A stretch of DNA of 64,000 nucleotides from Opitutaceae bacterium (GTDB taxonomy: Bacteria; Verrucomicrobiota; Verrucomicrobiia; Opitutales; Opitutaceae), in NCBI GenBank assembly GCA_028284385.1, contig JANQRT010000073.1:186001-250000 (forward strand). Direction: 5' to 3'. Of this stretch, positions 17,502-25,982 are shown in pieces (the first letter of the stretch is position 1; every line of letters starts with the position of its first letter). A program made the position numbers and the translations under genes. Under the pieces are notes generated by a model. It was not told the origin of the DNA. It was given only the letters and a program-made list of their open reading frames with translations, and searched no databases.

Positions 17502-18791
17502 TTACACAGACAGACCATAGCCGTTGCGTCGCGGCCGATCCTGCCAGCGAGCAGCCCTTGAATCGCCAACGATGCGTTCCGCGTCCGGATCCCAACGGAT
17601 GGGTCGCTTCAAACGTTCGGCAATGCCCGCCAACTGGCAAATCGTGGCCGTCCGGTGACCCACGGTGGCATCGCAAATTGGTTGTTTCCGCGTGTAAATG
17701 CACTCCACCCAATTGCCGCGATGATCGTCGCTTTTGTAAAGTCGCTCGTCTCCTGGTCCAAGCGGTTTTCCGGCCAAGTGAACCGGATTCGTATCGATTC
17801 TATCACCACGGCTCACCAAGACTTCACCCTCTTCGCCCACAAAGCGAATCATATGCCCTTTGCGATCCCCATAGTCGCGAATGACTTTGATTCCGTTGGC
17901 GTATTCATAATGCTGATAAGGTTTGCCCTCCATTTCAGGCTCGAAATAGACAGGGCCGGTATTGTCCATACCCAAAGCCCACTGAGTGATATCGTAATGA
18001 TGAGCGCCCCAATCGCCGTTCTTACGCGAACCATACTGCCAAAAAGATCGCCAGCCGCCCCCATAGTCTCCCTCCACTCGGGCTTCATTGTAAGGCTCCC
18101 AAGGGGCAGGCCCCAGCCATTTGTCGTAATTAAATCCATCAGGAATAGGCTGCTCCGGATAGTCGGAAGGGGGAGGAAACTGGCCAAGGCCGCAGTATAC
18201 TTCTTTGATTCGTCCGATCCAGCCATTGCGCACAATCTCAGCCGCTTTGCGAAAAGCGGTGTTGGAACGCTGCTGAGATCCTACCTGGAGCACTCGGCCA
18301 TAGCGTTTCTCTGCGGCTACCATGGCTTTACCTTCCTCGATGGTCAGGGTCATCGGCTTTTCAACATAAACATCCTTTCCCGAACGCATGGCTGCGATCG
18401 AAAGAGCGGCATGCCAGTGATCAGGCGTCCCGATCACCACCGCATCAACATCCTTTCGAGCCATCACTTCTTCAAAATCGAGATAACCCGAACACGCGTT
18501 ATTTTCACGCTGACACTCTTGGAGGGCCTTTTCCATTCGCGTTCGATCAACATCGCAGACCGCAACCACTTCAGTGTGCTCTCGCGTACGATAGTAGAGC
18601 CGATGGCCTCGCATGATAAGGCCCTGACCGATCAGAGCCACATTGATTCGGCTATTGGGTCCCGGCTGGCCACGACCTAGGGTCGCCGCGCTGAGAACGG
18701 ACGGGAACGCGATGAGAGAAGTTGCCGCCAAGGTCCCCTTTTTGAGGAACGAGCGGCGCGTATCACGGTTTTGAGAATTTGGGGCGGTCAT
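17502..18791 (-). CDS. Tat-exported Gfo/Idh/MocA family oxidoreductase
   Basis: A 429-residue NAD(P)-dependent oxidoreductase. A twin-arginine signal (Arg12-Arg13-SFLKK followed by a hydrophobic stretch) predicts folded export with cofactor. The Rossmann part has INVALIGQG, the family motif VEKPMTL and GTPDHWHA; the second domain contains GDWGAHHYDITQWALG with likely catalytic His/Asp. Members oxidise or reduce sugars, inositols or sugar acids. It is the first gene of the operon with the HEAT protein and the sulfatase, suggesting a step on desulfated sugar units; this is inference. Two more Tat-type members lie at 45-46 kb and 50-51 kb. Confidence 0.88.
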   Translation of the reverse strand: MTAPNSQNRDTRRSFLKKGTLAATSLIAFPSVLSAATLGRGQPGPNSRINVALIGQGLIMRGHRLYYRTREHTEVVAVCDVDRTRMEKALQECQRENNACSGYLDFEEVMARKDVDAVVIGTPDHWHAALSIAAMRSGKDVYVEKPMTLTIEEGKAMVAAEKRYGRVLQVGSQQRSNTAFRKAAEIVRNGWIGRIKEVYCGLGQFPPPSDYPEQPIPDGFNYDKWLGPAPWEPYNEARVEGDYGGGWRSFWQYGSRKNGDWGAHHYDITQWALGMDNTGPVYFEPEMEGKPYQHYEYANGIKVIRDYGDRKGHMIRFVGEEGEVLVSRGDRIDTNPVHLAGKPLGPGDERLYKSDDHRGNWVECIYTRKQPICDATVGHRTATICQLAGIAERLKRPIRWDPDAERIVGDSRAARWQDRPRRNGYGLSV

Positions 18792-18891
18792 CGTTGATAA
18801 AAAACAGAACCAGCATGAATTCGCCTGATCGCATTAAGCAAGCCTGGAAGCTAGGCTCGTTTTTCACGCGCTTGAATGAGCGAGAAGAAGA

Positions 18892-19833
18892 TCAGTTCTC
18901 TGAGCCCTCAAACTCCGAGCGATCCTTGTCGATAATGGCATCGATAAACTCGGGCTTGAGGTAGATCGCGTGACTGAATCTCCACTCACGGCGATTCTTT
19001 TTGTAGACCGCTGTACCCGTCTGGATACCGCAAAGCCAACCTTCCTCGTCGATTAGGGCGGATCCGCTATCGCCTTTCAAAACGGGAACATCTGAAACTA
19101 GTTTTGTCGCTCCAGCGGACTCCAATCCTGTTTTCGCTTCAATCTTCCCCGTCCACATCAACTGCCCAGCAGCTGGCGTTTCATGCAGCCAGCCTCCACC
19201 AAAAACGATGTCTTTAAAGGCAGGGGCCTCAGCTCTCATTTTCAAGAAGAATGGCATTCGGACTTCCGCTTTGATAATGGCGAAGTCGATTTCATCGTTA
19301 AGGTAGACTTTCCGGAAAGGAAGGAGTCGAATCCTTTGGGTTTCCTCCTGAATGTCATACTCCCTGAAAACCAGAATCGAATTCTCGTTCTCAACAGCAT
19401 GAGCTGCCGTCAACATATATCCATCTTCTGTATACAAAACCCCATGCCCAGAGGTCGAAGTCAAATCGTCGCCGATTGCTGTAAAATCCATCAAGAGCAC
19501 TTGCTCCTCGGTTGCGATGCCATCCGCGTCCTCTTCTCCCTTTTCAACGTCTATCTCCACTTTTAAAGAATTCAGTACCTCCGCTTTATCCACATCCTTG
19601 ATACTCATTATGAGGCAAGCGTGAGTGCCTAGATAGTCGGCTAAGTCCGATTCCACCTCGAGAAAACCTTTCTCGGAATGCGGGTAGGAAGACTTATAAG
19701 TGAACGTTCGATCCTGATAGGGAGCAATCGACTCCAATCGCTTTTCAAAGGTGAAGAATGGCTTAGGCTTACTGGCGCAGCCAGATAGATAGAAGACCAA
19801 CAAGAGACAACCTGCTTGGATAAAACGGATCAC
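18892..19833 (-). CDS. Lipoprotein with trypsin-like serine peptidase domain
   Basis: A 313-residue protein starting at a GTG. The signal peptide ends in lipobox LSGC (Cys19). A chymotrypsin-fold protease domain follows from about residue 110, with a complete apparent catalytic triad: His145 in TAAHAV, Asp183 in EIDFAII and Ser256 in KGDSGSA. It has no PDZ domain, unlike DegP/HtrA. The N-terminal 90 residues between lipobox and protease are unrecognised. It probably acts in the periplasm or on the outer membrane, in envelope protein turnover or processing. It is separated by about 100 bases from the oxidoreductase operon and looks monocistronic. Confidence 0.8.
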   Translation of the reverse strand: MIRFIQAGCLLLVFYLSGCASKPKPFFTFEKRLESIAPYQDRTFTYKSSYPHSEKGFLEVESDLADYLGTHACLIMSIKDVDKAEVLNSLKVEIDVEKGEEDADGIATEEQVLLMDFTAIGDDLTSTSGHGVLYTEDGYMLTAAHAVENENSILVFREYDIQEETQRIRLLPFRKVYLNDEIDFAIIKAEVRMPFFLKMRAEAPAFKDIVFGGGWLHETPAAGQLMWTGKIEAKTGLESAGATKLVSDVPVLKGDSGSALIDEEGWLCGIQTGTAVYKKNRREWRFSHAIYLKPEFIDAIIDKDRSEFEGSEN

Positions 19834-19877
19834 GACACGCCCACTTGAAAAATACTACGCAGTGAAAAGATTAGCAG

Positions 19878-19904
19878 TTTCAGATTGTTGATCGCAATCT
19901 GAAA
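19878..19904 (-). terminator. Hairpin downstream of the VOC gene
   Basis: A perfect 10-bp stem (TTTCAGATTG / CAATCTGAAA) with a 7-base loop lies directly after the stop of the minus-strand VOC gene. A T-run on the minus strand appears only about 10 bases later, so it is an imperfect intrinsic terminator or a 3' stabilising hairpin. Confidence 0.5.
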
Positions 19905-19905
19905 T

Positions 19906-20313
19906 TCAAACACTGCTATCGTAGCAGACGAACTCGACGCTATGACCCTCGGGATCCTTGAAATAAAGACTACGCCAATGAACCCAGGCGTGGTTCGAAA
20001 ATTCAAGGCTAACTCCAAGAGCTTCAAGTCTTTCTTTTTCGCGTTCGAAATCTTCGAGAGCTATCGCGAAGGCGAAATGATCCGAAGTCGTTCGCTCAGC
20101 ATCTAGACCTTTGTATCCAGTTTCTTCAGACCGATCAAAGAGAGCCAGAATCTGGGTATGCCCTCCATAGCCTTCGGCAATACGAAAAAAACTTGAGTGA
20201 TCGAAGCGCTTCATCAATTCCAGTCCGACGACATCTTCGTAGAAGGTTGTCATCGCCTCGAGATCTTCGACCCGCAAAGCGATTTCTCCCAAAGCTTTTA
20301 CGGCGCTAGGCAT
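19906..20313 (-). CDS. VOC (glyoxalase/bleomycin-resistance) family protein
   Basis: A 135-residue protein of the vicinal oxygen chelate fold. The start EIALRVEDLEAMTTFYEDVVGL and the end DPEGHSVEFVCYD are the paired beta-alpha-beta modules. The family's metal ligands appear as His in DHFAFAI and Glu in VEFV. VOC proteins include dioxygenases, lyases and isomerases, so the reaction cannot be given. It starts 15 bases after the DUF1501 stop on the same strand and is probably cotranscribed with it. Confidence 0.82.
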   Translation of the reverse strand: MPSAVKALGEIALRVEDLEAMTTFYEDVVGLELMKRFDHSSFFRIAEGYGGHTQILALFDRSEETGYKGLDAERTTSDHFAFAIALEDFEREKERLEALGVSLEFSNHAWVHWRSLYFKDPEGHSVEFVCYDSSV

Positions 20314-20328
20314 GCTTTAAGAGACTCT

Positions 20329-21816
20329 CTAAGCCATCAGCTCCTCAATCGGATCGGCTCCGGCTGGCCCCACCAGTTTCTTGTCGAGCCCGCCGTGCAT
20401 GAAAGTGAGATGATTCGGGTCGAGGCCCAACAATTGCAGGATCGTGGCATGCAGACGCCTCACATGAAATGGCTTCTCAACCGCTTCATTGCCCAGCTCA
20501 TCAGTCTGACCGAGAGAAATGCCCGGCTTGATACCGCCTCCTGCTAGCCACATGGTAAAGCCAGCCGAATTGTGGTCGCGCCCAGTGCCCTTGGCGTATT
20601 CAGCCGTTGGTTGCCGCCCAAACTCGCCGCCCCAGATCACCAGGGTCTCGTCCAGCATACCACGACGTTTGAGATCCTTAAGCAAACCCGCAACCGGTTT
20701 GTCTGTATTGCCAGCGTGGAGACTGTGGTTTTTTACCAGGTCGCCATGAGCGTCCCAATTGTAGTCGTTGTGCGCTCCGCCAGAGTAGATCTGGATGAAG
20801 CGCACTCCCCGCTCGACCAGCCTTCTGGCCAGCAAGCACTTGCTGCCAAAATCGCGTGTACGCTCCTGATCAATACCGTAAAGGCTTTTCGTTTCTTCAG
20901 GCTCCTTCTCAAGCTCGACCGCTTCCGGAGCGCTTACCTGCATCTTGTAAGCCAACTCGTAGCTGGCGATGCGGGCAGCTAGATTGGTATTATCGAAACG
21001 TTCTTTGAGATGGCCTTGATTCAAGTGATTCAGGCTGTCAATGATCCGTCGCTGCTCGGCCAGCGACATGCCCTGAGCGCTTTTCAAATTGAGTACGGGA
21101 CTGCCTTCGGCTTTGAAGACCGTTCCCTGATAAGTGGCGGGCATGTATCCACTACTCCAATTCTTAGCTCCGCTAATGGGGCCTCCCGACTGATCGAGCA
21201 TCACCACGTAGCCAGGCAGATTCTCATTGAGGGTGCCCAATCCATAGTTCACCCAAGATCCCAAGGAAGGACTGCCGCTGATGATGCTGCCGGAATTCAT
21301 CATCAACATGGCAGAGCCATGGATAGGCGAATCGGCCTGCATGGACTTTACGAAGGCGATATCGTCCACGCAAGTGGCCAGGTGTGGAAAGAGTTCCGAA
21401 ACGCGTTTGCCGGACTGGCCATAGCGATTGAAGGACCACTTGGGCCCGACGATGCGACCCTCGTTCTTTTTCCCGCCGCGTCCGAAAGTGTTTACCTTCA
21501 CGGTTTGACCATCGTATTTGAAAAGCTCAGGCTTATAATCGAAGGTATCCACATGACTGGGACCGCCATACATGAAAAGAAAGATCACGCTCTTAGCCTT
21601 GGGAGCGAAATGAGGGCTCACGGGCGATAGCGGATTCGAAATATTCGAAGCGGCCTGAGAGGAACGGAAAAAGCCATCTAAACCCAACATGCCCGTCAAG
21701 GCCAACGAAGTGAATCCGCCTCCTACTGTATTAATAAATTCGCGACGCGAAACGTTGCCGCAAAAATCGCCTTGAGGACTCTTAGGCTCGAGAGAGCTTT
21801 GGGGATCGGAATTCAT
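20329..21816 (-). CDS. DUF1501 domain protein (sulfatase-like fold, Tat-exported)
   Basis: A 495-residue protein of the DUF1501 family, common in Planctomycetota and Verrucomicrobiota. A twin-arginine-like signal (RREFINTVGGGFTSLA) lies at about residues 25-45. Family motifs include SVIFLFMYGGPSHVDTFDYKP, GGPISGAKNWSSGYMP, FGSKCLLARRLVERGVRF and WGGEFGRQPT, with a C-terminal HATILQLLGLDP. The fold is related to alkaline phosphatase/sulfatase and the function is not established. It lies downstream of the DUF1549/DUF1553 gene, its near-constant partner in these phyla, with an inverted-repeat element between the two. Confidence 0.9.
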   Translation of the reverse strand: MNSDPQSSLEPKSPQGDFCGNVSRREFINTVGGGFTSLALTGMLGLDGFFRSSQAASNISNPLSPVSPHFAPKAKSVIFLFMYGGPSHVDTFDYKPELFKYDGQTVKVNTFGRGGKKNEGRIVGPKWSFNRYGQSGKRVSELFPHLATCVDDIAFVKSMQADSPIHGSAMLMMNSGSIISGSPSLGSWVNYGLGTLNENLPGYVVMLDQSGGPISGAKNWSSGYMPATYQGTVFKAEGSPVLNLKSAQGMSLAEQRRIIDSLNHLNQGHLKERFDNTNLAARIASYELAYKMQVSAPEAVELEKEPEETKSLYGIDQERTRDFGSKCLLARRLVERGVRFIQIYSGGAHNDYNWDAHGDLVKNHSLHAGNTDKPVAGLLKDLKRRGMLDETLVIWGGEFGRQPTAEYAKGTGRDHNSAGFTMWLAGGGIKPGISLGQTDELGNEAVEKPFHVRRLHATILQLLGLDPNHLTFMHGGLDKKLVGPAGADPIEELMA

Positions 21817-21831
21817 TTTAATTTGGAGTTT

Positions 21832-21975
21832 AGAACCGCGAATGAATGCGAATAAATACTAATATTTCTATGACCTGGAGATAGCGTGGTAACGTTGAGG
21901 ATCGGTTTAAATGGCAGGTGAGGAATTAATAAATTGAATTATGATTAGCGTTCATTCGCATTCATTCGCGGTTCC
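21832..21975. repeat. 144-bp inverted-repeat element
   Basis: Two 32-base arms (21832-21863 and 21944-21975) are inverted copies with about 4 mismatches; a 21-base core (from GAACCGCGAATG on the left arm) is perfect. The arms are built of a GAATGCGAAT-like repeat and enclose about 80 bases of AT-rich sequence. It fills the gap between the DUF1549 and DUF1501 genes. It has the shape of a non-autonomous mobile or REP-like element; it encodes no protein. Confidence 0.7.
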
Positions 21976-21980
21976 AAAAG

Positions 21981-24536
21981 CTAATCGAGATATATAAATT
22001 CATTCAAGTTGAGTATCATTAGCGCGAATCTCTCGACGGCCTTGTCGCGGGAATGCCCGATATCCTGCTGCAGGGAGGCTATTAAGTCCAGCCCAACTGT
22101 CAGCTCCTCTAAGTCCGGTTGGCGACCGGTGACTCGGGAAAAGGCGTCCTCGATCACGCTTTCCAGCGAGTCCCCTTTTCCCTGACTGATAATGCGAGCG
22201 AAGTCCCGAGCCCGCTCCTCGATGAATTCGCTGTTCATCATAGCGAGAGCTTGTGACGGAACCGTTGTATTGAAGCGAGCAGCACAGGTGGAATCGGTGT
22301 CCGCCATGTCGAAAAGCGAAAGATTCGGGTCCAGCAAAGAGCGACGTGTAAAGGTGTAGAGACTGCGACGATTCTGGTGCTCGGGGCCGGCATCCAGATC
22401 CCAGCGGCTGCGTGGGCGCGACGCGGTCGCCAGAACTTCATCGGACAGTCTAGGAAAAACGCTCTCGCCCCCAACGACTAGATCCAGGGAATCGGTGACC
22501 GCCAAGACGGAATCGCGAATCTCCTCAGCCGTCAGGCGTCGCATATCGAATCGCCAGAAAGCATCGTTCAGAGGATCTTTTTGTAATGCGTATTCATTGG
22601 CTCGCGACGACATGCGGTAGGCTTTAGAAGTCATTATCAATCGATGAAGGGGCTTTCGCTTCCAGCCTTGACGAATGAACTCCCCAGCAAGCCAGTCCAG
22701 TAGCTCTGGATGGGTTGGCTCGGTTCCGAGACCGCCAAATTCATCGCCGCTGCGAGCCAGTCCTCGGCCGAAATGATGCTGCCAAATGCGATTCGCCGCC
22801 ACCCGAGCGGTGAGCGGGTTTTGCTCGCTGGCGATCCACTTTGCCAGAGCGAGCCTAGGATGATCGTCCTGGGCATCCAAATACGTTTCTTCCGAACTGA
22901 GCAAAACGGCAGGAAACGCTCGCTCCACAGGATCGCCTTTAAGATGAGGACTACCTCGCTCGAGGATGTAGTTGGACTTCTTTTCCTTTTCGTCGGAAAC
23001 GCCCAAAATCATCTCTTCGCGATAACGCAAACTGACTTCATCGTACTTTTTCTGTTCTGAAACTTCTTTCTCTCGAGCTTCTTGATAGGCGGCGAGCGAA
23101 TCGCCATCCAACGTGTCAGGATCCGATTCCGTTACCCATTTATGGATACGCCTACTTTGCTTTCGCCAGGATTGGGAATCGACTAGCGTTCCTTTCGAAG
23201 TAGGACCCGTAAAATCGAAGCGGAGTTCAACCTCCTTGGTGTGACTAACCAGAAGACGAATCGGATGGAGACCCGCTTCAAGCTCGAGAGAAGGGCTACC
23301 GGTAATCCGGTTGATACCGTTCTTGGAAAAGATCAGGTTTTCATCGACATAAATGGCCCCGGCTCCTTGGAAAGCGATGTCGAACTGGTACTGGCCAGAC
23401 TCCGGAACGTTCCACTGAAACTCAAAGGCGAAGGCTTCCTCACCGGCTGAACGAGAAATGTTCGCTATCTGGCTGGGCAGAGTGATGGGGCCTGCTTCGA
23501 GATTTCCTACCACATCGAAATAGCGCTCCACAAATTCGTCAAAGGTGTCATAGTCCCAGAAATAGGCATCAAATCCGTACTTGATCTCGCTGATAGAAGA
23601 AGCCGTTTCGGCCTCGTCCACAGCCATATCGAGACTCTTCTCCCATTGCTGTAGTCGAAGTTTGATGACGTCCTTCCTCAATTCATACAAGTCCACGTCC
23701 AGCAGGTCCTGCTTTTTCGAAGTAATATCCTGGATAAGAAAATCGCGAGCCTCCTCCCTTCGATAAGGGATGCGAATGTCCCGCACAAAGGCTACCATGG
23801 AGTAGTAATCTTTGGCGGTGAAGGGATCGACTTTGTGATCGTGACAGCGAGCGCAGCTCATACTGCTCGCCAGAAATGTTCGCGAGAACGTATTCACGAT
23901 ATCATCATAATACTCGTATTCGGAAAGCTCCTTGTCAGCCGGTTCGTCGTCCCACAGGCCAAGCCGATAAATACCCGTTGCCACCAGGCTTTCAGTAGTT
24001 GGATTCTCAATCACGTCTCCCGCCAGCTGCTCCAGGATGAATTGATTGAAGGGCTTGTCCTGATTGAAAGCGTCGATCACATAGTCACGATATTTCCAGG
24101 CTAGCGGCTTGGTCGAATCACGCTCGTAGCCGTTAGATTCCGCCCAGCGGACCAAGTCCAGCCAGTGCCTCCCCCATTTTTCGCCATAGTGCGGAGAGGC
24201 CAGCAACTCTTCAATCAGTCGCTCGTAAGCGTCTGGAGCGTCGTCGGTCAGAAAGGCTTTCACCTGCTGTGGTGAAGGCGGCAAGCCGATCAGGTCGTAG
24301 TAGGCTCGACGAATCAGGGCCAGCTTGGAAGCTTGCGGGTTCGGCTCTAAGCCATTCGCTTCCAATTTCCGGTAAATGAAAGCGTCGATAGGGTTCGACT
24401 GCCATTCGGTAGAAGAGACCTCAGGCACGTCGACGGTGCCCAACGGCTGATAAGCCCAGTGGTCTTGAGAACCGAAAGACCAAGAGGTCATGCCCAAGGA
24501 AACCACCAGAAACGCGCTGCGAAAATCCAATCCCAT
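21981..24536 (-). CDS. DUF1549/DUF1553 (PSD1-type) secreted protein with embedded PA14-like module
   Basis: An 851-residue exported protein. A signal peptide (about 1-22) is followed by DUF1549 (about 45-250: NPIDAFIYRKLEANGL, DLIGLPPSP, HYGEKWGRHWLDLVRWAESNG). It includes a CARCHDHKVDPF segment, a CxxCH haem-binding-type motif found at this place in the family. A beta-rich module at about 380-450 (GQYQFDIAFQGAGAIYVDE, LEAGLHPIRLLV) resembles PA14/CBM modules. DUF1553 fills about 600-835 (ARVAANRIWQHHFGRGL, PTHPELLDWLA). These proteins are abundant in polysaccharide-degrading Verrucomicrobiota, but their reaction is not known. It pairs with the downstream DUF1501 gene. Confidence 0.9.
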   Translation of the reverse strand: MGLDFRSAFLVVSLGMTSWSFGSQDHWAYQPLGTVDVPEVSSTEWQSNPIDAFIYRKLEANGLEPNPQASKLALIRRAYYDLIGLPPSPQQVKAFLTDDAPDAYERLIEELLASPHYGEKWGRHWLDLVRWAESNGYERDSTKPLAWKYRDYVIDAFNQDKPFNQFILEQLAGDVIENPTTESLVATGIYRLGLWDDEPADKELSEYEYYDDIVNTFSRTFLASSMSCARCHDHKVDPFTAKDYYSMVAFVRDIRIPYRREEARDFLIQDITSKKQDLLDVDLYELRKDVIKLRLQQWEKSLDMAVDEAETASSISEIKYGFDAYFWDYDTFDEFVERYFDVVGNLEAGPITLPSQIANISRSAGEEAFAFEFQWNVPESGQYQFDIAFQGAGAIYVDENLIFSKNGINRITGSPSLELEAGLHPIRLLVSHTKEVELRFDFTGPTSKGTLVDSQSWRKQSRRIHKWVTESDPDTLDGDSLAAYQEAREKEVSEQKKYDEVSLRYREEMILGVSDEKEKKSNYILERGSPHLKGDPVERAFPAVLLSSEETYLDAQDDHPRLALAKWIASEQNPLTARVAANRIWQHHFGRGLARSGDEFGGLGTEPTHPELLDWLAGEFIRQGWKRKPLHRLIMTSKAYRMSSRANEYALQKDPLNDAFWRFDMRRLTAEEIRDSVLAVTDSLDLVVGGESVFPRLSDEVLATASRPRSRWDLDAGPEHQNRRSLYTFTRRSLLDPNLSLFDMADTDSTCAARFNTTVPSQALAMMNSEFIEERARDFARIISQGKGDSLESVIEDAFSRVTGRQPDLEELTVGLDLIASLQQDIGHSRDKAVERFALMILNLNEFIYLD

Positions 24537-24826
24537 CGTTTTGAATGATAAACCTTAGTACCGCGCTCGCTCAACTCAAGCGAAAGTCGTCTTTTCAATA
24601 GGCTGTCGCGACTTTCGTGAAGCAACTAAAACCGAAACTCTACAATCTTAGAAGACCGACCCCGATAGTTTCAAAGCCAAACGTTTCTTGAGTAAGATCG
24701 AAACTCGTCTCCAAAAACACGAGATGGTCTAATGGTTCATATAACTACAGGTGAGCCGCTGAATAATTAGCTTGGAGAGATAGAGAATGTCTTGCCTTGG
24801 GAGATGTAGGGTTGAGGCTGGATTGC
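24537..24826. other. Divergent intergenic region
   Basis: 290 bases between the DUF1549 gene (minus) and the aldolase gene (plus). It contains one inverted repeat, CGAAAGTCG at 24581-24589 and CGACTTTCG at 24609-24617 (9 bp, 19-base loop), which could be an operator or hairpin. I recognise no other signal. A TTG at 24797 would add 10 residues to the aldolase. Confidence 0.35.
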
Positions 24827-25741
24827 ATGCCATCTGCTACACTTTCCGGCGTCATCGCAGCCGCTGCGACACCCATTGATTTGGAAGATTCTATTCTTTC
24901 CTCAGCCTACATCGAGCACTGTCGTTGGCTGCTGGCTCACGGGTGTGATGGTATCAATGTCTTGGGTACTACGGGAGAAGCCAATTCGATTTCTCAAACG
25001 AAACGCAAAGGACTTATGGAGGCAGTCGCGTCTAACGACTTGCCAATGGATCGCCTAATGGTGGGAACGGGCGGCTGTTCGCTGGAGGATACCATTGACC
25101 TTACGCGTCACGCGATGGAGCTGGGCTTTGCCGGACAGCTGATTCTGCCTCCCTTCTACTACAAGCCAGTTAGCGACAACGGCCTTTTCGCCTTCTTCTC
25201 GCGAATCATCGAAACCTTGGCCGATGAGAAACTAAAGATCTACCTCTACAATTTTCCTCAACTGACCGGTATCCCTTTTTCTATCACGCTGGTGGAAAAA
25301 CTGTATTCGAGGTTCCCGGACACGGTGATTGGACTGAAAGACAGCTCCGGGGATTTGGATTACGCGAAATCCGTCGCTTCGCGATGTCCCGGGTTTGCGG
25401 TCTTTCCCAGCAGCGAAGGAATGCTACTCGAAGGACGGAGCCATGGATTTGCCGGATGCATATCGGCCACTGTTAATCTAACCAGTTCCTTGTCGGGCTC
25501 GGTTTGGAGCGATCCCGAAGATCCCGCGGCTCCAGAACGACAGCGAGAAGCGCTGGCCATTCGCCAAGCCATCGCAGCCTACCCGTTGGTTCCCGCGGTG
25601 AAATTCCTGTTGGGAGAACTGCACGACAATCCCAGCTGGAGGAATACCTTGCCTCCGTTGTTGCCGCTTGAGGCCGAACAGCAGGAAGCCCTTTTGCGAA
25701 GCGTCGGGATTTCTCCAGAAGGAGCAAGTTTAAGAAGGTAG
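24827..25741 (+). CDS. DapA-superfamily aldolase/dehydratase, not a true dihydrodipicolinate synthase
   Basis: A 304-residue class I aldolase with the (beta/alpha)8 fold of the dihydrodipicolinate synthase / N-acetylneuraminate lyase superfamily. GTTGE (residues 47-51), the catalytic Tyr in YLYNFP and the Schiff-base Lys in GLKDSSGD are present. True DapA has YNVPxRTG, where the Arg binds the aspartate semialdehyde carboxylate; here the segment is YNFPQLTG with no Arg. It therefore more likely acts on a 2-keto acid such as 2-keto-3-deoxy sugar acid or 4-hydroxy-2-oxoglutarate. The ATG at 24827 starts at the normal family N-terminus. Its stop codon TAG is formed by the GTAG head of the REP palindrome that follows. 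Confidence 0.82.
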   Translation: MPSATLSGVIAAAATPIDLEDSILSSAYIEHCRWLLAHGCDGINVLGTTGEANSISQTKRKGLMEAVASNDLPMDRLMVGTGGCSLEDTIDLTRHAMELGFAGQLILPPFYYKPVSDNGLFAFFSRIIETLADEKLKIYLYNFPQLTGIPFSITLVEKLYSRFPDTVIGLKDSSGDLDYAKSVASRCPGFAVFPSSEGMLLEGRSHGFAGCISATVNLTSSLSGSVWSDPEDPAAPERQREALAIRQAIAAYPLVPAVKFLLGELHDNPSWRNTLPPLLPLEAEQQEALLRSVGISPEGASLRR

Positions 25742-25800
25742 GGACGACTCGCTGAGTCGTCCTAGTCCAAATCGAGGACGACTTGGCGAGTCGTCCCTAC
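25738..25800. repeat. REPIN: two inverted REP palindromes with GTAG heads
   Basis: Copy one (25738-25762) is GTAG followed by a hairpin with 9-bp arms GGACGACTC / GAGTCGTCC. Copy two (25776-25800) is the same unit on the opposite strand, with two base differences, separated by 13 bases. A GTAG (or GGAG) tetranucleotide plus imperfect palindrome, in inverted pairs, is the defined layout of REP/REPIN elements mobilised by RAYT transposases. No RAYT gene is in the window. Confidence 0.8.
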
Positions 25801-25850
25801 CTTTGTTTCATTATCTGGATACGCATTTATGACGGATTCCATTTCGAGGT

Positions 25851-25875
25851 CGGCGCGTTCTAAACGCGCCGCTAC
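25851..25875 (-). repeat. Solo REP palindrome, second sequence family
   Basis: On the minus strand: GTAG followed by CGGCGCGTT, a TAG loop and AACGCGCCG, a perfect 9-bp palindrome. It shares the GTAG head with the nearby REPIN but has an unrelated stem sequence. Confidence 0.7.
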
Positions 25876-25982
25876 GGCTTAACTCGCGAAATCGTTGCAA
25901 ATATGGCATTGCTTCGCGCTCCCGGTAGCCTATCTCGTACTTGAGAACAATACGCCAATCATCCATTAAAATTCTTTCGAAC

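Noticed and set aside
17655..18680. Long plus-strand open frame of 341 codons
   Set aside because: It lies fully antisense to a clear Gfo/Idh/MocA gene and its translation has no family motifs.
24827..25741. Naming the aldolase dapA
   Set aside because: The Arg that follows the catalytic Tyr in true dihydrodipicolinate synthases is absent.
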